A DNA stretch of 64,000 bases from Pseudoscleropodium purum (Eukaryota > Streptophyta > Bryopsida > Hypnales > Brachytheciaceae): assembly GCA_963969395.1 (NCBI GenBank), contig OZ017804.1, forward strand, positions 8,742,001 through 8,806,000. Reading direction: 5' to 3'. Position numbers and translations under genes: made by a program. Positions 35,801 through 48,596 of the stretch are shown piece by piece. Numbering within the stretch: the first letter of the stretch is position 1; every line of letters begins with the position of its first letter. Under the pieces are notes generated by a model. The model worked only from the letters and a program-made list of their open reading frames with translations. It made no database searches and was not told the DNA's origin.

Positions 35801-36600
35801 TGTTTGTACCTTTAGTGCAGTCAAATAGTTTGCAATATTATCACCTTTATTAATTGAGGCGGGGCGACCTACACAACCACCAAGTAGAGGATGCTGAGAC
35901 AGCTGTCCTCCTCTGTATCGAATTCTACAGTCAACGGACAACCCAGACAAATCCATCATACAACTGTGCTTGACACACTCAGTTTTATAACACCGACATT
36001 TGAAGAAACAGAGTAGCCAACCTGTCATGTCCTTCAAATGTTCAGTTTTAACACCAAGTCACCAACCGGCCGTCGACTGGTAGAATAAGTCGCAACGTTC
36101 TGCATTAGTCTTTGACTTGAGCCGTCTCTGCCAGAACTCCCAGAAGCCTTGAAAGTCAAATACTAAGACACAATACTCCACAAGCTTATCTGACAAACAA
36201 CCAATCCTTAATGGCACAAGCGACCCCAAAGTCCACCGCCATCCAAATTTCTGAAATCTCTGAAATCTCTGAAATTTTTGAAAATCTCTGAAATCTCCGA
36301 AATCATCGAAATCTTTGAAGTGCCACCCCACTGGACACCATCCTCGTCAGGCGAAGCCCAAAGTCAACTGACCACAGAGGCAGCCCCACCGAACAAGTCA
36401 GAGCCCCTCTCCCTTATGAATAGACCAAGCTTCGTCCATTTAGTCACCAGTCTTCCGCCGTCAGTTCGATCACTGTCATCTTCGACCAGGAGCTCCAACC
36501 GAGGCTGCAACGAAGTTACAGCAACTCTTAGTACTTCTTGCTAGCTCAGACTGTGAATTGAAGCGTTCAATCTTTGGACCTGGTGCTGTGTGATTTTGGA
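32830..36600. other. intergenic region, mostly AT-rich
   Basis: 32830-35100 is AT-rich with no supported exon. From about 35160 the composition is more balanced, but the frames there begin at non-ATG codons and show no domain; this part may belong to the upstream region of the S1-like gene. A small repetition of taccttgcagtat occurs near 35590-35620. Confidence 0.4.
36247..36318 (+). repeat. short tandem repeat of TCTGAAATC-type 9-mers
   Basis: About eight imperfect copies of ctgaaatct occur in a row. The low-complexity peptide on the - strand (FQRFQKF) is a by-product of the repeat. Confidence 0.75.
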
Positions 36601-36684
36601 GATTGACACGTTCCTGCATTGCGCGCTCTAGCTCAAATCCTTGTCGATTGATCCGGCGTCGAGCATTGTACGTCCGATCGGAAG

Positions 36685-37393
36685 GTAAGCGATCGATTTT
36701 TTTGTAAATCTCGTTTCAATGCGTTGCTTTGCTCGGTCTGTGCTTGTGTCTTTAAAAATTGACTGTACGTCTTGGAAGGGGCTCCCAGTTTGGTGCTGCG
36801 CGCGGTCTCTAAATTGCGCCAAGTGAAACTGCGACCTCCCTAGCCTGCATGTCGCGGTTTTGTTGTCTGGAATTAATGTAAAGAATTCAACATGTAGTAT
36901 CCAAATGCATGCATTGGGCCGATCGGCTCTAGCTGATTCAAAATTTGAATTGGTTAATGTCCAAGAGTGTGTTGGAAAGGGCCCGATCCATTCACTCAAC
37001 GTCGGTCAATTCAACTTTTGGTTAGTTTCTGTCTCTGGATAGGGCTCCAGCTTTCTTCGGTACTTCGGTACCTGAATTACGCTCAAAGTAAAGCCCGCTG
37101 TCGCAGTTTAAGAGTTCGGAAGCTCGTAAATTCATCAATTGGAACTCACTGTCTTTCTTAAATTTAGTGACAGCTTTAGAATGGCCAGTGTTCCGATCCC
37201 TAGTAACTTAAATCGCCTTCAAAGTTTCCCCATCGCATACAATTTACCAGCCCCAAAGTTAAGCTATCTAACTATCTAGTAAACCCAATCATGTAACATC
37301 CAAATTTGCACGCGCTCTCACAGACTGTTCAAATTGAGTGTTGCACCATCGCTAAATGTTACCATGTACGTGTGTTGTTACTATTGTGTGCAG
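36685..37393 (+). other. probable 5' UTR intron of the S1-like gene
   Basis: A strong donor (gaag|gtaagcg) at 36685 and an acceptor (tgtgtgcag|gatatc) ending at 37393 lie directly upstream of the ATG at 37416. If used, they remove the short upstream ATG frame that starts at 37356. This is inferred from splice-site quality alone. Confidence 0.5.
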
Positions 37394-37415
37394 GATATCT
37401 ATCCATCTACAGACC

Positions 37416-37862
37416 ATGAGGTCTCAGGCGATGGTAGCAGTAGCAGCCCTCGTGCTCCTGGTTCTCGCAACCACTGCAAAAGCTGACTTAACTGTCCAAC
37501 AAACGGTGCTGAACTCATGCACAGGCGACTTGGATATGCAGTGCAAGATGACTCTGGGCAAAGACTATGGCCTGCAGACCCTCCTCCCAGGCGGCACCTT
37601 CCTCATGTCCGTCACCAGCACTCTCCAAGATTCCGACCTTACCTGCACCTTCACCTCCAAAGTGCTCGAAGTTTTGAAGACGCCAAGGTCGTACAAGATC
37701 TGGCAGTATTTGAAGTCGGGATTCACGGATTTCCCCGAGATGACTTGCACCGACGGATGCTTCTGGAAGACCCAAGACGATGGACTGTACTTTGGCAAGG
37801 GAGCGGAGAACTATGTTTTGCTCGTCTTGTGGGCCGATATACTTCCCGGTGTCATTGTTTAA
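37416..37862 (+). CDS. secreted protein of the plant self-incompatibility S1 (SPH) family
   Basis: The 148-residue protein has an N-terminal signal peptide (MRSQAMVAVAALVLLVLATT, cleavage probably after AKA at residue 23). The mature part follows the S1 pattern: an NSCTGDLDMQCK strand with a Cys, LPGGTFLMSV in the place of the 'LPPG..f.f' strand, LTCTF with a second Cys, and the C-terminal MTCTDGCFWKTQDDG block, matching the family's C-x3-C-W-x-I-x-x-DG ending. The length is typical (120-150). S1 proteins are small secreted beta-sandwich proteins; the poppy S1 is the pistil self-incompatibility ligand, but most homologues have no known role. The start at 37416 was preferred to 37356 because the earlier ATG lies in a probable 5' UTR intron and would bury the signal peptide. 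The coding part is intronless, as usual for the family. Confidence 0.85.
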   Translation: MRSQAMVAVAALVLLVLATTAKADLTVQQTVLNSCTGDLDMQCKMTLGKDYGLQTLLPGGTFLMSVTSTLQDSDLTCTFTSKVLEVLKTPRSYKIWQYLKSGFTDFPEMTCTDGCFWKTQDDGLYFGKGAENYVLLVLWADILPGVIV

Positions 37863-38026
37863 GCGTCCTCCAATTGCAAGCATCTTCAAGCTCTTTCAAT
37901 TGTTGGAAGAGTTCGAGGGGGTGGTAGTGGTAGATAGATAGTTCTGGTGTTGGGACAGAGTGAAAGGTCGATAGCATCGGAGTGAACTTTTAAGGATTTA
38001 CGTGCCGTGAAGCAACTGCAACATGG

Positions 38027-38032
38027 AATAAA
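38027..38032 (+). other. poly(A) signal of the S1-like gene
   Basis: A canonical AATAAA lies 165 bases after the stop codon, followed by T-rich sequence. Confidence 0.6.
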
Positions 38033-38049
38033 AGGTTCAATATGCGGTA

Positions 38050-39591
38050 TTGAACTCTGTTTTGTTCGATCTGATTCTAGGTGGACTGTAACTTGTGAGC
38101 TTGGGTATCAGGAAGTCTTTGTTTGATTTTTTGCGTTCTTGCGGTTTCGTGACCAGGCTCTAGCCATTTGTTTGAGTGTTTGGAGAAAGGAATTCTCACT
38201 AGCAAGGAAGGCCGATATTGCAAAGGATTTTGTAGTCTGTAGATCTGTAATAAACGGCAGAAATCAATTATAAAGATATTTTTGGTATGGTTTAGTGTAC
38301 CACTATGCAATGTTTTTGCACCTATTTTGAGGTTGCAACAGTGAGTGTAGACATCGATGTGCATTTGGTTCCGTGCCCAAGACTTTTGCAGTACTTTTGC
38401 AATGGTTCGCAACAGAGCATAAGTTTTCAGGAAGATTACAGAACCGCTATAAACCATTGCAAAATCATTGATGATCTGTTGCAATTCAGCAGCGACTTCC
38501 TGTTGTCAGTAGACAGTGTGATCTATCGCAGACTCGGGAGGTTCTTGGATTGCCATTCCCGGTTGACAGTATTGCCAACTGAGAAGATTTGTGTACGTCA
38601 ATGACTTTCCCTGTTGCTTCTTTTCTCTGATTCACCCATTCCTGGAGCAAAATCGTCTGGGAAACTCCTGGTATTCTGTTAAGGGAAACAAGGATAACCT
38701 CCGTTACTTCGTACAGAACAGCGTACTTTGTACGTGATCTCTAATACAGGTATGCATAGGCTCCAAAGTGTAAATTTACTCCCTATTTTGTAGTTGAATA
38801 AGTCGCCTACTTTTAACCATTTTCCATAAATGCTCATAGAAAGTACAAACATTGAAAATTCAGCTGGAGGATTGTCGTTCAGTTGTGGATGGTTTTGGGG
38901 GTTGGTTGGGTGTAGTTGAGAAGAAGTAACGTACCTAGTGGTTGGCTGTAAGTTAATGGGGGGTCATCAACTTCAATGGCAAGTTGGATGTTTTGCAGTC
39001 AAACTGGGCAGGAAAGTGAATGTCTTCAGTTGTCAGTCTGCTTCGGACTTAGTGTTCAGAGGACTTATCATTACAGTATCAATGCCCCTCAATCTATGAT
39101 AGAGCTTTCACTGTTGTATTTTACTCTTTGCAGTGAAATCCCTTTCATTTGTGTCAGAAAAGACAAGAGCTTTCGTTGGATCAAAAAGTGATGTTTTTCA
39201 TCTGAAATTGGTCAAATTGTAGGTATAATGCCTGAATGATATTACGGTTTAGGGTTTAGGGTTTAGATAAATAGACACCCTCAAGCATGGGGATGCAACT
39301 CCCATGTTATATTGTCTTGGTTATAATCACTTATAATGCATTTTAGTTCAATTTCAAGGGATAGAATTTGTTTCAATGTAAAAAATTCTTGTAGCCCTTT
39401 TAAGAAGGAATCCAAAAATGTAATTATATACATGAAATGAGTAATTTTGAGAATAACAATAGCATTCAAAACCTAATTATATGAGCTTTTTAATACATGT
39501 ATCATAGGCAAAGCCGTCCATCTTAAGGGGCTTTCCAATAAAAATTTAATTTTAATTGAAAGGAACTTTTTGTATAAATTTTTAAAAACTA
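38050..39591. other. intergenic spacer
   Basis: It holds a TGCAA-rich stretch (38285-38480) like that at 4040-4275 and the short telomere-type tract at 39246. No gene is supported; the 99-codon frame at 38305-38604 and its antisense partner have no domain. Confidence 0.4.
39246..39266 (+). repeat. short interstitial TTTAGGG tract
   Basis: There are nearly three units of the plant telomeric heptamer (ggtttagggtttagggttta). It is too short to be an old telomere; a telo-box-like element or chance is more likely. Confidence 0.7.
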
Positions 39592-39900
39592 TATGGCCAA
39601 TTTCATTAAAATGACAGTATTATATTAATTTGGCACTTTTAACAATTTAGACTGCATAGTCTAAACAATTTTTTCTATACAAGAATCTATGCCAATACAA
39701 GATTTTTGAAATCTACATATATTCTAAATATTTGAAATCTATACCAATTCTAGATTTTTTAGATTGTTCAATTTGATATCTATACTATTTCTAGATTTTT
39801 GGAATCTAAAATTGACTTAAATGTTAGAAATGTATGCTTATCTTAGATGTCAAGGTGTGGAAATGGTACATGGAATACTACCATTGTAATTAAATTCATC
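39592..39900 (-). mobile_element. MITE, copy 2
   Basis: Its reverse complement repeats the block order of 9132-9438: cttgacatctaaga, gtcaattttagatt, repeated 'tctaga' words, and a TTAAAATG-type end. It is non-coding. The two copies have diverged considerably, so neither is recent. Confidence 0.6.
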
Positions 39901-41022
39901 ATCTATGCAAGTATGCATAAGTGTTTGAATTCTTCATATATATTGTGAGTTTATTTAGGATTTAGGGTGCTTTCCAACATTTTCTACATTTTATTTATTT
40001 TGAATTTGATCTTCACCTAACTTTTTGGTTTCTTAATTTGATATGATTTTTATAAAACCATCCTTTAAGCCTTATTAATGCAAATGACCCCTACATATGA
40101 TACAAGGGTTTGCATACTTTGGCCCTTAAGTTGATTGTTTTCCGTAAGTGTCACAAAGAAGCGACTAATAAGTTTGTTGGAAATAAATTACAAGATTTGA
40201 TGTATCAAAAATCCTTTTATAATAAATTACAAACTTTTAAAGTTCAATCCATAGGTTTATCTACAATATAAATGATAGTATATTCTTAATCAAACATTGA
40301 AGCACAAATTACTTAAACTTTCATTGATTGCTTCAAAAATTCTTTAGTTTTCATTGTTGGAAACAACTCATTTAGTCATTCATGCTAATTTTAGGTTAGA
40401 TAGCAATTATTTTATGTATAGTATCTTGTTTAGGTTAATTACATCCAAATTTCAACAAGAATTTTCATCTAACCTCTATGTCCATAGAAAATTTAAGATA
40501 GACAAATGTGATTATTTAGTCATGTTTTATAACAAAGTTGTTGAAAACTTGTTGTAAATCACTAGAAATTGTATTAAAACTACCAAATTTACAAAATACA
40601 TGCTAAGAGAATTTAGAACCCCTCAATGTCTCCAAACAAGATCCAACAAAAATTACACTTAAAAAATAGGAACCACAAATGCTCATTTGGAGGATTTTAG
40701 GTGCTCTAATGTGAACCAAAAAAACTATTTACCAACACTGTTTCTCTGATACGTGTTTTGGTTCATGCCAAGTTGGCAATTGTAAAAGTAACTCAATATT
40801 CACACGTTGACTAACATCTTCCAAAAAGAGTGGCCTTCAATAATACACATTGCAATTACATGAAATGAAATCATTACTAAACAGTGATACAGTTCCTGGC
40901 TCTCAACCGAACCTTCAAACACTCAACAATCCACCAAAATCACAAGAAGTTGTCTGAATTGGGTTGCATGTGATAATAACCTACAACATTGCTTACGTCT
41001 GGGATCCCTGTCCGAGGTAAGA
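39901..41022. other. AT-rich spacer downstream of the first phosphatase gene
   Basis: No exon is supported. The homology with the 3' flank of the second phosphatase copy begins only at about 40998 (tctgggatccctg), next to the stop codon. Confidence 0.45.
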
Positions 41023-44000
41023 TCACTGATCAAAAGTAGATTTCTCTCTCCGTTTCACGTTTTGGTTTCTACAAACGTCAGGTTGGCGCACAATGTAAAT
41101 TTGATCGCCCACCACTTCGTCATATTTGTCTTGGTTTCGATGCCAAGTCCATAGCAAGTGTGTGCTATTCTTCACCTGTTCAGACATCATGGAGGCATGA
41201 GGCACTCACTGAATTCACATCGGAAGCAGCTAGTTGTGTTTGATCCAAGTTAACACCTAATGTCCAAATGCCCCCAGAATAGCAGCATCTATGACTCTAG
41301 GAGTTAAAAATAAATCTAGGAAGCTCATAGGAGCTCACAAAATGTACCAGTAGGAAGAAATCACATGTTTTGAAGTTTACTGTCTTGGACTCTCAGCTTC
41401 AAAAGTGAACTTTCTATTTTTTAGTTTGGGCACATAATAAAAAAGTAGACCCCTAACCGCTACAATCCTGCAACTGATTAAAAAACTTCCAAATTTTCAA
41501 TTGAAGTGAAATCGGATTACATGAGGACCCAGATCACCGATCTCAAATGTACTAAGCTACGAGGTCGATACAAAGCTCCCAACAGTGTCCTCGTCTACTA
41601 TTTCACAAAAAAGGCAAAAAAACACAAGCGGAAAGCAAATCGAAGTCTCACCTCTATGATGCCGTGTCCAAAGCTGCTATCACGCCAAGCACTCCAAAAC
41701 GGTTGCTTGTCCCAGCAGAACTTGCCATTGGTGAAGTTGAAACCACAGTAACCACTCAGGTATGCAAAACCCCTGTCAGGTGTTCTCATTGGTTGAGGGC
41801 AATTGCCCTTTGCATCAGCATGCGGTATGGCCAGTCTCTCGCCATTGCCACCATCACCAACTGTGATGTACACAGGGCCACATGGATCGTAGGTGTAATT
41901 ATATACACGATTGATTCGTTCATAAGCATGTACCTGCAACATGACAAAAAGGCGTGAACATCACAGTCAAACGATACTACCTGACACCACTCTTAGTAAG
42001 TCCTGTATCTGTAGGAGTATCTACAGGAGTTAGACCAACGACTGAGACAAGGGTCTTTAAGCCTGGTCTACTAAGGCATGTTTTCTACTAGTGAGAGGAC
42101 GGTTTATTTTTCGCATGGACACTTGAATGTCACCATAACCAAGTGAAGTGGTCTAGAAACACTGAATAGAGAGGTTCAGACGAGCATACATGGCCATGGA
42201 ACATGACATCAACTCCATACGCATACAGAAGATCTTCCATTGATTGTCGCATGCACTCAACTTCTCGATAGTGCGCCAAGTAGCTATTGTACCACGGAGG
42301 GTGGGTTAATGCAATGATCCATGGCGTCACACTCCGGTCCACCTTCGCAAGATCTTCCTGTAGCCACCGATATTGCTCACCTGTTTCCACATTCACCGTA
42401 AAAAAACATTCAGTAACGCTTAACACGAGTGCCCAAATGCCCCAAAGTGGCCAATTCCGCATCTTTAGAAGTTGACATAAATTATTTAGAAAACCCTCAA
42501 GACGTACCAATAGAAAGACGAAACCATGTCCTCCATTACGGAACAATAGAAACATGGTTTGAAAGCTAATACGATTTAAGTGTAAGCTTGCAAATAAGGT
42601 ATTCTAATAGGCACTTCATATTATAATAGATATATACTCCTTGAAAATGCACAAAGCACTAACATATTCTCCAAAGCAGAAAGATTAGCATAGAGGTACA
42701 TCAAAATCATTAATCTTGCCAGTCTAAGAAGCAGGAAATACAGTCCCACAGTGTCCAAAGTTCAAGCATTAGAAACTCAACAACAGAAACCAGAGGACTT
42801 ACCGCTCCTATTATAATTAACGTAGGCTCCAATCATGAGAAAATGGATGCCACCTGCGTTGAAAGAATAGTACATGCTGGTGTCCGAGCCACTCTCTGCA
42901 TGGGGGACCGCAAACCTGGCCTTGTACGCCACAAAGCGTTGGTGGTGGATTTGTGTTTCAACTTCATGGTTACCTTCTATGACCATAAAGGGAACTCTCG
43001 ATGCTATCGGCTGGACCATTCTGCCAACCAACACAAAAGTCAATTACACAGTATAACAAGCGGCTTAATGCACGTGTCTCCACTCCACATAGGAATGTTC
43101 ATACAACATAATACTCAGTATAATCCTCACTAGAGAAAATCTGAAAAATGCGTGTCACATGGCTCACTCTCCGTGTACGTTGTCGATTTCTACACTTTCG
43201 AACCATTGCTTACTCTCTCCCATTGGCAGTAGAGACAACAAACTCTCCTGAAGTAGCAATACCAAGCGACCATAAACTTTAGTCAAAAGAGCACTACTAC
43301 TACAAAAAGGGAGAACATGAGTACCTCTGCCACATATCCCAGCGAGGTTGATAAGTCTCGTGTATGGGAGTACTTTTCCCAAACGTTTTCCCATAGTCAT
43401 TTGTACCGGTTCCATTCGTAATGTACAGGTTTGCATAGGACATGTCCCCAACCATAAGAACAAGATCTGGATTGTTCTCAACCAGGTGGTCAAATGTCGA
43501 GGTCGAATTGTAGGTTAGTCCTAAGTCGCCCATAATGGCAATACGCTTTGGGTAACTAGACGGTCCTGGGGGTGGAAGTGTCGTAAAGGAACCCTCTTCG
43601 CTCATGGCCTTTAATGTTGGGTCCCCGCACCTGTAGTAATATTTTGTATCCGGCTTCAGTCCTGTTCCATAAACATCCACCTCAAGTTCATGAACAAACT
43701 GAAAATCCAATGCAACTGCTATTTCTCATCAACAATCAAGAAACTATCAATAAGCCACACTTTAACCCCTGTAGGACAAAGGATTCGTGGTTTAAGGAAG
43801 TCCAGTTTGATAGATCACATTGTGAAAAGATATCATTCAGACGGAGTGAAATTCTAAATCACCAGTTTCAAAGAAGAACATTGCATGAGTTGGTCCTAGA
43901 AGAAATAAGATTGAACAAAAAAGTTCCCCATATGACCTACTCAAAACTGCCAGGAAAACATTTGGGCCTCTTGGTCCATTACGAGTTAGAAAAGAAAGCA

Positions 44001-44818
44001 ACACGATAAATTTCTCAAGCAAAAATCTCTTCCAGTGTGAGAAAATCTTGCCTGAAACACTAGTGAATCTCTACAAATATTTCATACTCTTTTTCTTATT
44101 AACGAAGTTGGATTTGCCAGTGAATCTACACAAAACATTGGTACTCTTTTCTAATTAAAAAAACTTCGGCAATTTGACGCTCTCGAAATTACTGAAAGGA
44201 AGAGTAAGCATTACCAGTGATCCGGACATGATGAATAATGCCCGACGTATAATTCAGCGTATCGTGGAAAGGGTAGAGTTGGCTATAAACCTCAGCAGCC
44301 CCCTCTGCAGAACTCGAGTAATTATTCGAAGCAGTTCCATACTCGACCACACTCTTCACACTAGTGGGATCCAACGGCGTCACTGTCGGACCCATCTGCC
44401 AATCCCCTGCGCCACCAACACAGAAAAGTTCACCTTAACGACATTGTAAATTAGGGCTTCGTCTGTGCTTTCAAATTTGTGTTCACACTTGCGTAAAAAC
44501 TTGAGAGAGAGATTGTTTGCGGGCTTTACCTGAGACCCAGGACACCCACATGGCATCAGGAGTGGAGAGCGCTATGGCAATCTGCTCGGGGTAAATGGCG
44601 GGCACGCGCTTGACCACGCGCGGGTCATAAAGCGGAAGATCGTCGCTTCCAGTGCGCAAATTCACATCGAATTCCTTCGTAAATGGCTTGAACGGCCCAT
44701 CCAATGTGGTCGGAATGTCGCGCCTTGTCTCAGCCATGGTGGAAACCGCAAGCGTGCCGATCAAAAGAAAGAAACAAAACGGCGAGAACACAACCGTTCT
44801 ATTCTTCGAGAACCCCAT
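41023..44818 (-). CDS. purple acid phosphatase, AtPAP15/phytase-like, copy 1
   Basis: Secreted binuclear metallophosphoesterase of the large (55-60 kDa) plant type; AtPAP15 has phytase activity. Seven exons: 44818-44530, 44406-44215, 43661-43325, 43020-42803, 42380-42190, 41933-41652 and 41175-41023. All are GT-AG, in phase, and give 553 residues against 532 for AtPAP15. The five metal-ligand blocks are intact: GDLG (205-208), GDMSY (232-236), GNHE (289-292), IALTH (His372) and GHVH (408-411). The last of these is split exactly by intron 5 (GH|VH). The N terminus has a signal peptide (MGFSKNRTVVFSPFCFFLL), then RRDIPTTLDGPF; the C-terminal part has VGDQIYIVRQPDVC. The start at 44818 was chosen over the longer frame from 44950 because copy 2 keeps only this ATG open. 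The tandem partner is at 48597-52363. Confidence 0.94.
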
Positions 44819-44993
44819 GGCGCTCTCACTCCCTCTCCGCTTCCCCTCTTCTGAAAAAACAGGACAAAAACAGAGCAAAAACAGAGCAAAACAGAGGACC
44901 GTTATCTCAAGCACTCGCAATCTGTTCCATCGTGATGTAGAAAAAGTCAAGAAATCACGACACTACAGATTACTTAAAGAAGTGCGGACCCTC

Positions 44994-45084
44994 TTGGCGC
45001 CATTCTCATCACAAGAGTCTCGCACACGAAAGCTCGTGCCATGAAGCTCGTGCACGCCAGACGCCAGGCTGATCCGACTCTACC
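44994..45084 (-). promoter_or_regulatory. upstream repeat unit of phosphatase copy 1 (single)
   Basis: A roughly 90-bp segment (cttggcgccattctcatcac ... gaagctcgtgcacgcc ... gactctac) lies about 180 bases upstream of the start. Copy 2 has two such units in tandem at the matching place. It holds the imperfect palindromic word agctcgtgcacg. The function is unknown. Confidence 0.6.
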
Positions 45085-47769
45085 TAAACTTGGGAGGAGT
45101 TGTCACACTAAAGAACAAGAAAAAAATCCTCGAAGAATGAAAGACAGCACAGCACAGATGGGGTAATAAAAGAAGCAAGCTCAGAGTGACCTCCTCTTCA
45201 AAAACTCAAAGTTTTGCACAGTGAAAAAACACAGTGAATCTTTCGAACTGCCTGCCTGATGGAATAGGCGGGTAACTCAACAAGGAATTAAAAAATTACA
45301 AGGAGGAATGGACGAAATGAATCATTCGTTTGCAAGGGATCTTCACTCAGTTGCAAGTGAACAGTAAAGCTCCAAAAAATTGCATACAAATTAGAATCGT
45401 CGGAGTGATTGGCGAACTGGAAAAAAGGTCAGTTCTCCCCATTTGTTCCAAAAAAAAGTGTAAAATTTTTTAAAACAATAGGTGAAGTTTCGGAATTGGA
45501 TTGCGGACTGATTGAGTGGGTCAGTTAGTGATACTGACGCGGCTTTTCCGATGCTGATGCTGCTGCAGCAATCTACTGTACTCACTTCGCTTCTCTTTCG
45601 CCGCATTTTGATGGACTATTGCCAGTACCAGGATACCCACGTACGCAAGAAGATGATGCACTTTCCTTCTTTTTGTGTGGCTAACCGGCCTCAAATTCAC
45701 ACTGATTTGTCGTATTAGTGCTCTCCCACCACACTAATAAATAGTAAAATTAGGTCGCCCAAACTAATTTCTCGACATTCTACACTACATGAATATGTAT
45801 ATGTATTGTTATTGTAGAAGGATGTGGTAATGTAGGAACCATGTGTGTTGCATAGGTTGCGTTGGTGCACTGATTCATTGTTTAAGTTTAGAAAGTGGCA
45901 TGTGCTTCTATGTGGTGGACAAGTAGTGAGTTGTGAGGTACTTTTTTTAGGTAAGGCAACCTAATTGTTAAGGCAACCCAATTTCACTATTTAGTGTAGT
46001 TCACTACAATCACACTATTTTTTATGTACTAGAAAGTGTTGTGATGCATCATTTGCAAAAGCAAGCCCTTGGGTGAGTCCCACATGGTGAATTCATTAGC
46101 AGAATGCGCCCTACACAATGTGTTTATTAGCATTAAGAGTAGTTTTGAAAAGTCCTGCAATGTTCCTATAGAAGAATTCCCCCTCCCCTATAGAAGAATT
46201 TTTCCTATTGCTCATTTTGCATTCTATTCATCCCTTGCAAAATATTTGAATTAGCAAGGTTAGGTCTTAACTAGTATAGGACACCCATTAAGGGTAATTG
46301 CCCGTTAGAGCATTTGCATAGCAACTCAACAAGTGGTGCAAAACTGGTGCACGGCTGAACTTGGCCATTGTAAGTGCCCTACTATAAACTTAGGAAGGAT
46401 TAAAAAACAACTAGCTATGGCCAAGTTTTTAGATACACAACCAAATATTGAGTCACGTGTGGTGTGGTATGTGCTGCAACTCGATCTTTAAAGTACGGAG
46501 CATAGAGTTTGAAGTAGGTTTTCAAGTATGGCTAATACCATGGAAACATTTGACAACACTCTATAAACCTAATCTAAAATGGTTGGAAGGCAAGGACCTC
46601 TTCATGGAAGAAGATTCAATAACAATGATATAGTGTCAATTGCTACAATGCTTAGAAGGGGCACTTATTGATAGCAAACATTCTATGAATGATTGTTGTA
46701 TTTATAATGTCTGAGTTTATATTATCCAATCTCATCTTGTATGGTTGTACCAAGTAGTCATTTCTTTCTCATGCATTGTGAGTAGTAGAACAAGAATCAA
46801 GCTTAGGTAAAAGAAGATTTGCAAAATTAGGATTTTTCAATAAAATTTGGTTTTGAGGTTTTAGCAAATAGGACAGCAATACACAATGGCAAGACAATCT
46901 TATGCAAACTCATTAAAGGATAGACTAGAGCATGCATCAACATCATCTTATATTGCTAGAGGCAATTACAGAAGAAAGGTAGCAAGAAATGAAGATGTAA
47001 TCAAGTTGGAATTGGTTTAAGTCATCTCAAGTACATGCAAAAACACAAAGTTTTACCCAACAAAAGCCACCCTTCATGAGAATCTCCTTGAGGATTTTGC
47101 ATATAGTGTTTCTAGGTTTCTCATTTGCAACAATACATCAGAAGTGAATGTGTCTAGGAGATTATTAGAAAGGAAATAGAGTGCCTCCAAAAACACGTAA
47201 TAGTCTTTTACTTCATTGAAAGGAGACCCATTCTTAGCATAGTAGATTACAATTGTGCAATCCTAAATCAGAGATTGGATTGGCTTTGGAGAGAACTTAG
47301 AAAGAGGATTCTTCCACGTGCTTACAACACCAAATTACCACCACCTAAAAACTTCTCATTTTATTTCCACACCACTCTAAGTAGGGCACCTACATACACT
47401 CTACAAACGTGGACCTTGATCAAGACTCAATGCTAACAAGTCATTTCTCCTTGAGGTTGATTGTACAAAACCTAATGGATGTGATTCAAAGATAAAAATA
47501 ATATTTTATAAGAAAAGATTTTTTAATTGAAATTCAACATTGGCCTCAAGGCAAGAATTTGCCTCCTATTTTTGGTGCATCTAATTCAACAAGCTCAAGC
47601 CATATCAAATTATGTCTTTCTTGAATAAAAAATTCATTCCACCAAATTGGCCTAGCCTCTAGGTGTAAACCAAAGGTTCAGACCAATTTCAACCTTTTGT
47701 CCAATCACAAGTGAGGATTTTGGACCTCTAACAAAGCAAATTGGCCTACCCTCTAGATGTGAAGCAACC
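45085..47769. other. spacer between the phosphatase genes, nothing recognised
   Basis: The proximal part (45085-45720) is the upstream region of copy 1. The remainder is AT-rich, with only short frames. A brief direct repeat of cctatagaagaatt lies near 46168-46205. No RNA gene or mobile-element terminus was identified. Confidence 0.4.
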
Positions 47770-48568
47770 TTAAGTTATCAATTATCACATAATTGAAGTA
47801 ACATCTATTGAAAATAAATTAAATCCAAAATTTCTACTCAAGCTACATAATCCACTTCTATGTAAGGAATGCTTGCAATAGTTCTTTTACAGATATCTTG
47901 TGCACATTTCATTTCCCCCCCAAAAAATGGATCATGTTATCAAAAGGGTGATACAAATCCAAGGATGCATGGCACAAAATATTTAGATTGGTTGTGAAAA
48001 ACCCTTAGAAAACATAATTTACAATACAAGGACCCTTCCTTGCAAGTACTCCCTACTCAACAATGGAAGAGACTAGTTAGAAAACATAATCAAAAGTATC
48101 CTATGAGGCTCATTGTTTCTAAGCTTGAATTATATCCAAGTTGCAACAACAGCACATGAGTCTTAACAATTTTCTCTTCCCACATGTTTCATCACTTGCC
48201 TGCATCTTACCGTAATGATTTCCACTAAACTGTAATAAGAGGGGCTAACATGCCTAACAATCCAGCATGCCTCAGACGTGACGGCACCAACTAAGGTTTA
48301 CTTCACAACAACACAAAAGGGCTTGGGAATGAAAATTGATCCTTTCAAAATACAAGTCTGAGGCTAAAGGCTTGGGGTCTTCAAAATCACCTCACAATGA
48401 GAAGCATGATGTCGTTAAAGACAAGCTTCAAATTCTGGTCGAGATCTTCAATGGCACTGCCATATGATGTTGCCCATTAGGCTATTTCAGTGAAGAGATG
48501 TTGCCATTACTGGTATTACTTATTCGTCATCACTGTCATCAATGTTTACAGGGTCACAGCATTTGCAG
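47770..48568 (-). repeat. duplicated NSE2 3' flank (partner of 54350-55880)
   Basis: Collinear matching blocks with 54350-55880 include cacataattg.agtaacatct, gatatcttgt, gatcatgttnt, cttgcctgcatcttacc, aatgatttccactaaa and cgtcatcactgtcatcaatg. The copy at 54350-55880 is longer because of extra sequence. Homology ends at the junction with the 3' flank of phosphatase copy 2 (48572 onward). Confidence 0.75.
48520..48565 (-). pseudogene. terminal fragment of an NSE2-like last exon
   Basis: Reading the - strand, the last codons (VNIDDSDDE, then TAA) match the C terminus of the NSE2-like gene (VNIDDSDDD, then TAA, 55865-55891), with recognisable 3' flank after it. No SP-RING sequence precedes it; the phosphatase 3' flank starts instead. 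It is therefore a truncated duplicate and not a gene. Confidence 0.75.
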
Positions 48569-48596
48569 ACTTCTGGGATCCCTGCCCGAGGTAGGA

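Noticed and set aside
36059..36331. 90-codon frame on the - strand (FQRFQKF-rich)
   Set aside because: It is produced by a 9-mer tandem repeat and is not a gene.
39246..39266. Interstitial telomere marking a chromosome fusion
   Set aside because: There are fewer than three heptamer units, which is too short to support such a claim.
42999..43022. ctatcggctggaccattctgcc, resembling the transposon palindrome
   Set aside because: It is the coding end of phosphatase exon 4 (MVQPIAS) and its acceptor, conserved in copy 2. The similarity is partial and coincidental.
44819..44950. N-terminal extension of phosphatase copy 1 (start at 44950)
   Set aside because: The extension is not open in copy 2 and would place the signal peptide internally. 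The ATG at 44818 is shared by both copies.
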